From NCBI GenBank assembly GCA_918807975.1, contig OU964934.1, positions 13,082,001 to 13,146,000 of the forward strand: DNA of 64,000 bases. The letters run 5' to 3'. The position numbers and the translations under genes were made by a program. The notes under the pieces were generated by a model. The model searched no databases. It was not told the origin of the DNA and worked only from the letters and a program-made list of their open reading frames with translations. Source of the stretch: Aplidium turbinatum. Taxonomy: Eukaryota; Chordata; Ascidiacea; Aplousobranchia; Polyclinidae. Below are positions 44,460-54,000 of the stretch, piece by piece (position 1 is the first letter of the stretch; each line of letters starts with the position of its first letter).

Positions 44460-44655
44460 TGGTCCTCCAGTTTCCATATCCTGAATTAAACTTATTGAGG
44501 GCTTCCACTTTGTGCACCCTCCATTGGATCGTGAAATTAACTGATGTGCAAGGAGTTGTCGTCTTCACTGCATTTACAGCACTAAAAATTCTCTCATCTG
44601 CTGCTGTGGCTGTAGGTCTTATTTTCGAGCCAGCGCTCGTTAAAACTCTGTGAAT
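44460..44655 (-). pseudogene. Possible hAT transposase C-terminal remnant
   Basis: The minus strand reads SKIRPTATAADERIFSAVNA followed by VKT, which resembles the A..ER.FS..N..KT block at the end of some hAT transposases. The frame is short and its surroundings are not resolved. It could equally be a chance resemblance. Confidence 0.35.
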
Positions 44656-44659
44656 ATTC

Positions 44660-46165
44660 CATTTTTTTTATTTTTAATAATTGGTTCACCAGCACTTTCC
44701 GAATAACTAGGACTTCTTCTTCTTCAATTGCCTTGCCTGAACCAGGCATCGACGGCCTCAGATGAATAATTAGACCAAATGTTCCTATTATATGTTGCAT
44801 GGATAATTGTTTCTGTTTTGTCGTTAAATTGTTCCAGATGTGTTTGTCTTTGTCTGCCAGGTGCCCGCTTTCCAAAAATTTTACCAGTTAAAGAGAGATG
44901 CTCCAGTTTTTGCTTTCTTATTACATGGCCGAGAAATTTATATTGTCTGGTTTTTATACTTTTTAACAGAGTTCTGGTTTGGTTTACTTGGTGTAGAATT
45001 TCTTAATTTGTTTTCTTTGCCAGCCATGAAATGCGTTGCATTCTACGGAAACACCACATTTCAAAAGCATTAATCTTTTCTGCCATTTTTGTTGAAATAT
45101 TCCAGGTTTCAGAGTTGTAATGAAAAACAGGATAAATATAGCATTTTAAAACTCTAGATCTTGTTTTGAAAGAGATATTTTTATTGCAAAGAATTGGTTT
45201 CATTTGTTGAAAGCTTGCTTTTGCTTGGGCTGTTCTTATGTTGAGCTCTGTTTCGTCTCTTGCATCCCAATTCACCATAGTACCGAGGTATTTAGATTTT
45301 TGGACCTGTTTAAGAATTGTTCCATTAACTGATAAATTACAAATAGGAGTTTCGGTTGCTTTTTTCTTTGTTATGACCATTGTTTCTGTTTTCTTTTTAT
45401 TTAATTCCATGCCAAATATCTTGCTTTTCGTACACACAATATCTAATATGTTCTGCAGTTTTACGTCCGAGTCGGCTATCAAAACGGTGTCGTCAGCATA
45501 TCGTATGTGGTTAATGTTGTTTCGTCCAATACTAATACCTCTTTCATCTTCAATATGTCTTAAAATTATTTCGCTGTATAATGAGAAAAGGTCAGGTGAT
45601 AGCACACAACCTTGTCTTACTCCTTTCTGAATGGGCGTGTAGTCACTGCAGTCATCATTTATCCTGATAGCAGCTGATTGTTCGTAATATAAATTTTGAA
45701 TGATTCTTAGATCTTTGTCGTCTATTCCAATTCTGTCGAGCATGCATAACATTTCATTATGTTGAACTCTATCAAAAGCTTTTTTATAGTCGATGAAGCA
45801 CAAGTACAGGTCTTTTTGCATTTCGATTGATCTTTGAGCGAGGTTTTTCAGAATGAAGACCGCATTCCTTGTTAATTTATCAGGCATAAACCCATATTGG
45901 CATTCATTTATTTCTGGGTGTAATTTGTTTCTAACTCTGTTCATGATGACTCTCAGCAGTAGTTTAATAATATGGGACATCAGACTAATTGTGCGATGTT
46001 CTTCGCATTCTCTTGTGCCTGGTTTCTTCGGGATTGTAATGAAAATAGATTTTGTTATATCAGTTGGAATTTCACCGGTGTCATATATTTTGTTGAAGAG
46101 TGCGTTTTGTTGAACTAGGACTAGACATCTGAATAGTTCCTTAGAAATAGCCTGTGGAGTGTGGA
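44660..46165 (-). mobile_element. RTE-like LINE, 5'-truncated, inactive
   Basis: On the minus strand the RT starts near 46160 (ISKELFRCL, then DTGEIPTDITKSIFITIPKK). It runs through ECQYGFMPDKLTRNA, CFIDYKKAFDRVQHNEML, GVRQGCVLSPDLFSLY, the catalytic YADD, and FEMWCFRRMQRISWL. The frame is open down to 45003, where a TAA interrupts KKTN*EIL. Reading continues in frame to a KFLGHVIRKQKLEHL and LTGKIFGKRAPGRQRQ segment near 44850. The order GHV.R...LE..TGKI.GKR..GRQR is typical of RTE/craniofacial-type LINEs. No clear target duplication was found. Confidence 0.88.
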
Positions 46166-47569
46166 CACATAAAGCCTAAGGCTAGTTATGCTATAATACC
46201 GTATTTAAATACGGTAAATTAATGAGAACACAAACCTTCAGTATTCATACACTGTACGTATATAGAAGTACTCTGCCTAGAAAAAAAATCAAACATCAGA
46301 TTTCAACATCAAAACATCAGACATCAGACAGTTTGCTCAAAACATCAGATCTGATGTTAAAACATCATATGTGGTTACGCTGTTTGAGACCAAGAGTACA
46401 AGAGACTGAGCAGTGATGCCAGGTTATTTTAAAAACAAGCAAGTGAACCTGAAAAACAAGCTCAATATAGGCAAACCAAAACAAGGACAAATCCAATAAT
46501 TTGCAACAAATACCAATCAATATCAAGCACGCAGTTTGACAGTTCAAAGTTTATATTCAACTTTTAAAGTCCGTATATGACGTTTATTTCAAGAATAACA
46601 CTTATTCCACGCAATAATTACCTTGAAAAGACAGAATGCTGACGTTTATTTTAAGAATGCAATATTTATTTTTAAAAAAAGGATGCAATGTTGACTACAA
46701 AAAATTTCATTGTCAAAAACAAGTTAAAAAAATTTAAACTGGCAAAAAACAAGAAACCCGCAAAGAAAAATACGCAAACTCGAAAAAACAAGGCCAAACT
46801 TGCTGAAAAACTGCAAAGTTGGCAAGACGGTTATAAGTAAATTTTTTGTAAACAGTTGTTTGTAAACTAATTGTTTGTAAACATTTGTTTGTAAAACAAT
46901 TGTTTGTAAACTGTAATTTATTTTATTGAAAAAACTACTACAACAGCGGCAGCTGGTGCTGTTTATGAGCACTTATTGAGCAGTGAGGCTGCAATAAGTA
47001 GTCCGGGGGGCGAAGCCCGTCGCTGAGTTAGCAGAAGGCAAACGATTTTAGGGGGGAGTCTGGGGGTCCCCCCCCCAGAAAAATTGCATTGAATTTAGTG
47101 CGTTCTGAGCATGTTTTTACTCCAAATTTTGAAAAAATGCATTCAATGTTTGTTTAAAAGTTGATGTAGGCCTATTCCTAAGCTGTATTAAAAAAAACTA
47201 ACAAAATTGCTTTGGAGACAAACTTAACTAGTACGGTATTGAGCTTATTCTTGACTAGCCTAGCCATTGCAAACAAGGTTCAAGTGATTTTGAGATGCCC
47301 TAGGCTGGACTAGCACTTCCTATAACCTGTTGAATACCCTAACTCTACAGTCTACAGCTAACACTTCTACATTCATGGCTCATCGCTACTCTGCGAAATA
47401 AAAACTAACTTTAAAACGTCTGTAAAGTTATTCGGTTAGGTGGGGCTGTTTTCCATGCAGCCCCAACAGATTCAAAAATTGCTGTAAAATACCAAAAGAG
47501 GTGGAGCTTCAAGGATAATTTTTAGCTAATCAGAACGCTTGAAATCCAGAATCTCGGGCTGCAAAAAAG
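46166..47569. other. Non-genic stretch with simple repeats
   Basis: CATCAGA-rich sequence lies at 46285-46365. A tandem TTGTTTGTAAAC repeat lies at 46840-46920. A hAT-like GC-rich piece at 46990-47080 (GGGGGGCGAAGCCCGTCGC) resembles 5980-6050. A GCAGCCCCA motif near 47455 recurs near 48140. No gene is seen. Confidence 0.5.
46840..46920. repeat. Simple tandem repeat (TTGTTTGTAAAC)n
   Basis: About five imperfect copies of TTGTTTGTAAAC occur, some with an inserted TAA or AC. The array lies in a non-genic stretch. Confidence 0.85.
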
Positions 47570-47975
47570 TTGGTAGACACCTTAACAAGGAAAAATTCTG
47601 CCACTGCAATTGACTAGAATGCACCGCCAACCAATCATAAGCTACGTTTTCTATGACGTGAAAAAAGCGAAAAGAAAACGATACTTGTTTGTTTGTTCAA
47701 GTGATGGATTTTCTGTCAGCTGGTTGGCTTAGGGTTAGGGCTAGAAAGTAGTTATTTCATTGACGTGGGTTCGATTCTCACCACTGCTATTGCCCTTTTT
47801 TCTTCTGTAATTACCAAATAAAGTTCGAAACAAGCATTAACTCTCTGGCTGAGTGCTAGAAAGGTCACAATTGGACTGTAGCCTCTTATAACATGTTCTG
47901 ATTGGTTGGCAGTTGCATTGTAGTCATTCGCAGTGGCAGAATTTCTACTTGTTAAAGACAAAGTGGCTACCAAAA
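47570..47975. mobile_element. Inverted-repeat element with 70-bp arms
   Basis: The left arm (about 47570-47640) includes AAATTCTGCCACTGC and CCAACCAATCA. The right arm (about 47900-47975) includes TGATTGGTTGGCAG and GCAGTGGCAGAATTT, its reverse complement with scattered differences. The loop contains the tRNA-like stretch at 47715-47790. Element class and target duplication are unresolved. Confidence 0.6.
47715..47790 (+). repeat. tRNA-like stretch, possible SINE head
   Basis: GTCAGCTGGTTGGCTTAGGG resembles a degenerate box A, and GGGTTCGATTCTC is a good box B. The spacing is near that of tRNA-derived SINE promoters. A T-run follows at about 47797. A clean cloverleaf could not be drawn, so this is not called a tRNA gene. 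Confidence 0.35.
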
Positions 47976-48295
47976 AAGTTTGCCCAAAGTCGGTGTTGCC
48001 AAACAAACCTTTTAATATTTTAATTTTTGATCCCCAATTCTTAAGTGAAAAAAGTAACCGGATCAGACAAACACAGAAGAAAACATATTTTCCCTCTTCT
48101 CTTTCTTTCAGGTGGGGCTGCAGCCTTGCAGCCCCATGGCACGAGCCGCCACTGTACTACAGTATCATAGACGATGCGGCTTTTGATGAACGATATGCTA
48201 CGTTTGTAAATTTTTCCATTGTTCCCTTTGTCTTTTGACTTTGTCGTGTAGTGTCCCAAAGTGTTCTTGGTTGGCTGGTGTGATATATTTCGTTG

Positions 48296-48460
48296 AAAAT
48301 TACACGTCTACCGAAAAGGCGACCGCTTAGACAGCAATTTTATATTCTTCTTTTCTGATGATGTAACCGAGAAATTTAAGTTGCCTTTGAGTTATGTTGT
48401 TCAATAATTCCTTGTCTTGGTGTACCTGGTTTAAAACTTCGGCATTTGTGATGTGATCAG
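48296..48460 (-). mobile_element. LINE RT C-terminal fragment (RTE-like)
   Basis: The minus strand reads TNAEVLNQVHQDKELLNNIT, then QRQLKFLGYIIRKEE. It matches the post-RT segment of the LINE at 44660-46165 (EIL.QVNQTRTLLKSI, RQYKFLGHVIRK). It is a short remnant of the same family. Confidence 0.75.
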
Positions 48461-48791
48461 CAGGCCCGCAACCAGCAACTATTTTCGGGGGGGGGGGAGC
48501 ATTTAATTTTTATCAAAAAACAAACATTAAAATAAACACACCAGTGCTGTGCCCTGTGATTCATAACTGCTTACTCATTTAAAATCAGATTTACAAATGC
48601 CTAAGCCCAACTGAGTAGCTTATTCACCACGCTATCGCAGCTGCTTTTGATCTCGAATTATTTAGTTGTTTTTAAACGCTTTTTATGGTGATGATGGATG
48701 CTGACATTGTGTATACGCTAACGAAACAGATAATAAGGATGCCAGCCTAATTTATCGAACAAAATCGTTAGCATGGCTTCCATCAGGTACC

Positions 48792-49040
48792 CGGTCATTT
48801 GGTCGACAGGACGTTTGGTCGACAGACATTTGGTCGACAGGACGTTTGGTCGACAGGACGTTAGGTCGACAGAACGATTTATTTTAGGGTTAGGGTTAGT
48901 TAACTAACCATAACCCTAATCTAACCCTGACTCTAACCCTAACCCAAAAATGAATCGTTCTGTCGACCTAACGTCCTGTCGACCAAACGTCCTGTCGACC
49001 AAACGTCCTGTCGACCAAATGTCTGTCGACCAAACGACCG
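48792..49040. mobile_element. GTCGACAGGACGTTTG fold-back element with telomere-like core
   Basis: The left arm repeats TTTGGTCGACAGGACG several times. The right arm is its reverse complement (CGTCCTGTCGACCAAA repeated). The centre holds TTAGGGTTAGGGTTAG followed by CTAACCCTGACTC-type units. The full 249 bp can fold back on itself. The end sequences GGTCATTTGGTCGACAG and CTGTCGACCAAACGACC match at all but one base. No transposase is encoded and the mobilising family is not evident. Confidence 0.8.
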
Positions 49041-49096
49041 TGCACCCTTCCAACCAGCGTAGCCTACTTTCGGTTTCGATAGACTACACTCTACAG

Positions 49097-49837
49097 CAGG
49101 GGTCACCAACCTTTTTGTATGCGGGCCACTTTGGAACTAAGGCGAGCTGTGGCGGGCCGCACTAATAAAATTTTAGGTATAGGTTGACTCTCATGCTAGA
49201 GAAGAACGCATTTCGTACCCAGTATCCAGCGTTATATGTTGTTTATATTTAAAACAATGAAAACTATTAATACTACAAAAAGTGCTCAATGCCAAGCAAA
49301 AAGGCAAAGCAGAGCGAATTAAATCAAATGTAGTTATTACTATCTGAAGCCTTTACAAATTGTTTCACCTAACGGATCATCAGAAGGTCTTATTCAAATA
49401 GAATTGATTCTAATATTTTATTGTATTAATATAAAATTAAATAATACAAAATAAAATAATTATAATATAAAATATATAAAATATAATATAACAATGAAAA
49501 CTATTAATACTACAAAAAGTGCTCAATGCAGAGCAAAAAGGCTAAGCAGAGCGAATTAAATCAAATGTAGTTATTACTATCTGAAGCCTTTACAAATTGT
49601 TTCACCTAACGGATCATCAGAAGGTCTTATTCAAATAGATTCTATTCTATAATTTTATATTCCATGATAATATAAAATTATTTAATATAAAATATTAATA
49701 TTTTATATTTTATTCTAATATTATATTTTATTGATTCTATTAGAATTTTATTCAAATAGAAATAGATTTTATTTGAATAAGACCTTCTGATGATCCGTTA
49801 GGTGAAACAATTTGTAAAGGCTTCAGATAGTAATAAC
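49097..49837. mobile_element. hAT fragment with repeated interior, split by BEL insertion
   Basis: The left end CAGGGGTCACCAACC followed by GCGGGCCAC is a hAT-type terminus. The interior segment at about 49250-49420 is repeated at about 49490-49650 in the same orientation, and part returns inverted at about 49757-49837 and beyond 57885. It contains CAAATGTAGTTATTACTATC and CTAACGGATCATCAGAAGG. The same segment has a diverged relative at 25930-26030 inside the 23491-26190 hAT copy. The right end of this element was not found before the window ends. Confidence 0.6.
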
Positions 49838-50149
49838 TGTCTAAAACGTTTTCTGCCTAGACTGGATAAAGTGCAGGCCTTACTTATTAGAAGAAATGGT
49901 GTATTGAAAACGACAATAATAAAACAAAACAAACAGTTGCTTACCGAATTCTTACATATTCCCTAGTCACTCCAAATCTCCAGTTCTCCAGATTTATAAA
50001 ACAATGACCACTCCAGTCCATGCCAAAACGTAAAAAGAAAGATCAACTAGCCAAAATTGTTAATGCATGGCCGGGTCACTCAAGCATGAAAATAGAATGG
50101 AGCGGAGATACCACAATAATATTAAATGGGCGGGGAATCGTTTCTAACA
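49838..50149 (-). repeat. 3' LTR of the BEL/Pao element
   Basis: This 312-bp direct repeat has TG...CA ends. It matches 57574-57885 along its whole length as far as can be read. Confidence 0.95.
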
Positions 50150-51047
50150 TACCCACCCCCAAAACCAGAGTTTAACAAATGAGGGTTTTACCAATGTAAA
50201 ACGATTAAAATGAAGCAAAACACAAACCAATTAATTGCCACAAGGTGGCCACATAAACGACAATTGACATGAATTATGCAAATGTCGACCAGAATCAAAA
50301 ATATTCGCGGTTAGCAAGGATCACAATTGCAACATAAAAGCTGGCTTGCATTACACACAAACCTAATAGAACATACATAACAGTAGCTCGAAGACACGCC
50401 CAAGAAGAGTTAATAAACCCTTTTGACCAACATGCTTAGCGATTGCTAAGAATAAGCACAAAAACATAAGTCTACCGACAACTGGAAGTCAGCATAAACG
50501 GATACACGAAAAACAAATGATAGCATACATGGTACCAGTGGCAGAAGTGGGGATATGGCATAAACAAAAGCACACATACAACCTAATACTGCGCAATGCT
50601 ATGACCAGCGCAAGTGACATTAACGTCAGAGCAAAAGTAGGCTACCAGAAAAAACACGCGACTGTTAAGTCGAGTCGTGATAGTTAAGCAATGAATTGAC
50701 AAAACACAAAAAAAATAATATCGCACATAGCAAAAGCTTTAGTAGTGAGACAGGTGTGTGAAATAGTCAGACCAAAAACAGAGCTAGACTGCTACAGTGT
50801 AAATAACTGCAGGATGCAAATAGAAACAACACTATTGATGGGAGTCAATAACACAGTTATGGCAGAACTGCTGGATGCAAATGCATCGACGACGCCGCGC
50901 TAGCTGCGGTAGTGAGGAGCACAAGAATAATAATAGTAAAATAAACACAAACACGCAATACAATTCAAATATGAAACCTAAGCAGCATGAGCAATGTCAG
51001 TTGTGCAATCGTGCCAACCAGCCAGCCTAGAAAACAAAATTGTCATT

Positions 51048-54000
51048 TTAAAAGTCCATACTGCCCTCTAGCAGGCAGATCTTTCTGATGTCGCGAACAA
51101 ACTCTGTACCGTCAGCAACCTTTACTCGCACGCGTCTGACAAGTTTATTAGTGTCCGGCATAACTTCCTTTACAATAGCCTTGGGCCAGTGCCCACGTTT
51201 AGTTGCCTCGTCCGTTACCAGTACCAAATCGCCTGGTTTCAAGCTTGGAGATGTGCCAAACCACTTTTGTCGGGGCTGCAACAGAGGGAGATATTGCAAC
51301 AGCCATTGTTCCCAAAACTTGTTTGTGAGGTATTGGGTCTTTCTCCAAGAGCGTCGATAACCGTCAGCCTTCATAAAAACATCTGGCGGTAGGGTGTCAC
51401 AAGCTGATCCGGTGAGTATCATACTTGGAGTCAGGGCTTGCAGATCATCTGGTGACGATGGGAGCGAAGTGATGGGACGATCGTTTAAAATTCTTTCAAT
51501 CTCTGCTACCAGCGTTAGAAGGTCGAACTCATCCAACGTAGCGTTTCCTACCAGCGACCGCATCAATTTTCTTAATAAACGAAAAAATATTTCGTAGAAG
51601 CCGCCTTGATGTGAAGCACGCGGAGGGTTGAAGTGCCAGTTCGTTTCATGCCGAAGTAAGGCATCGGTGACTTTCTTTTGATGGAGGTTCTTGAGTCCTT
51701 GCCGAAGTTCGCGGTCTGCAGCAACAAAGTTTCCTCCGTTGTCACTGTACAGATCAGTAGGACAAACGTTTCTACGGCTGCAGAATCTTCGGTAGGCTTG
51801 AATGAACGCACTTGCCTCCAGGGATTGCACGACCTCAAAGTGCACAGCACGGGTCGCCAAACAATTAAAAATACAAACATATCGCTTAACACTGCTGCGG
51901 CCGCTCTTTACCATCAATGGACCAAGAAGGTCAGTGCCAGCAGCTTGAAAAGGAATGGATTTGTTTACGAGTGGAGCAGGTAAGTTGCCCATCTGCTGTT
52001 TTCCGGCGGTAGCTTTCCAAAAACGACAGTTCATACAGGAATGCAAGACCCTTTTGACAGCTGATCGCCCTTTGACAATCCAATAACGGGAAGCAATGGC
52101 GGTAAGGACTTGTGAGCATCCCATGTGTCCTTCTCGTTCGTGATACCTCATGATCACTAGATCGGTGATTGGGTGCTGATATGGGAGAATGATCGGATGC
52201 CTTCTTCCGCTTGACAGAGAAGATTGTTGCAATCGCCCACCAACTCTTAACGTTTCGTTAACAACATAGGGGTTTAGGGACTGTAGCTCCTTCAAAGCCA
52301 CATGCTTCTTCAACTGCAGGTCGGACACGAGTTCCACCGGGGCGTCAAATCCTGGGTGGTTATGGAGAACTGCGAACACCGTCGGGTATGCTTGATGCTG
52401 GGCGGCTGTGACAATGGCAAGTTCAGCTTCGTCCATCTCCTCGACACTGAGCGAATCTGTCTTAACAGTCAAGGAGTCATCTCGGCATTTCCTTTTCAGG
52501 TACAATTTGAAGCGAAGCAACCATGCAACCGTTCTTTGCAGATCGTGGAAATGCGAGTAGCGGGTAAACAACCGACAGAGAGAGTCTGAGTCCGTAATCG
52601 CGTGTTGCTGAGCTGAGCAATGTTCAATGCTTTTAACCTCTGGATCGTCTGACGAAATTCCGCCAACAAAGTCGGGCTGGTTTGGCCAATTGCTCGTGAC
52701 ATCATGCAAAAACTTAGGACCATTAAACCAAAGCTTAGCGGTATTAACTTTATCAGGCCAAACTCCCCGAGACGCGAGGTCAGCGGGGTTTAAAGTAGTC
52801 GGTACATAATGCCATTGATTGACACTGGTAAGCATGTGAATAGTGCTCAGCCTATTAGCCACAAAGGTGTGGAAACGAGTCGAAGTATTATTAATGTAAC
52901 GCAGCACAACAGTTGAGTCTGTCCATAAGACAACACAATTGAATTTAAAATCACACTCCGTCAGGATAAAATTGCAGACTTTGGCAGCGAGCACAGCAGC
53001 AGTGAGCTCCAGGCGAGGTACGCTAACAGGCTTTAATGGAGCCACTCGAGACTTTCCAAATAGAAAATTACAAATTACTACAGAATCATCATAAAATACT
53101 TTAACATAAAACACGACCCCATAGCCACTGGTACTGGCATCACAAAAACCATGCAATTCAAAGCGGATAGCACATTTACCAAAAAGAGTCAGGCTTCTAG
53201 CGATGGAAACACATTCAAGCTCTGGAAGGGCCTTTAACCAAGCTTCCCAATTAATGTTTACTGGCCCAAGGCCATTAAGGGGTTCATCCCAATCAAGTTG
53301 AGCGTCACAGGCCTGCTGCAGGAGTTGCCTAGCAGGTAAAATGAAGGGTTGTATTAGACCCAGTGGGTCGTATGTTTGCGAAATCATGGAGAGAACGCCT
53401 CTCCGGGTGTTGGGCTTTTGTTGAATACTCACCCTCACCTCCATGCAATCGCTTGCAGCATTCCACACAACACCAAGGGTTTTCTGCGTTGGAAGCTGGC
53501 ACTGCGGCAGATCGACTTTCGACGCCAAGTCTTCCTGCAACACAGAACTCAAGACCTCTGCACTGTTAGACAGGAATTTAGTTAAATGGAAGCCGCCACT
53601 TTGTAATAGTTCACGCAGTTGTTGTATTAGTTCGATAGCCTGATCCGGCGATTCACATGAATGACAAATATCGTCAACATAAACATTTTTTAAAACTGTG
53701 TTAACAGTGTTTTGATCAGCACCTGTTTCATTGTCTTTGGCAGTCATCCGAAGCGCGAAGGCAGCACAGCATGGCGACGACTTTGCTCCAAACACATGTG
53801 TTTGCATGCGGTAGTCGACAGGTTCCCGCTTGAGATCATCGTCTGGATACCATAAGAATCGAAAGGCATCCCTGTCCCCTTCGTCTACGCGTACTTGGGA
53901 AAACATGGCCTTAATATCGCCCACAACAGCGATCGGATGTTGCCTGAAGCGAAACAATGTTCCTACAAGGTTATTGGTGAGATCTGGGCCATGAAGCAGC

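Noticed and set aside
47715-47790. A tRNA gene
   Set aside because: Box B is good, but no cloverleaf with paired acceptor stem could be drawn. A SINE-like remnant is more likely.
48890-48955. TTAGGG/CCCTAA repeats as a telomere or chromosome end
   Set aside because: Only a few units are present, in both orientations, within the loop of a 249-bp palindrome and with ordinary DNA on both sides.
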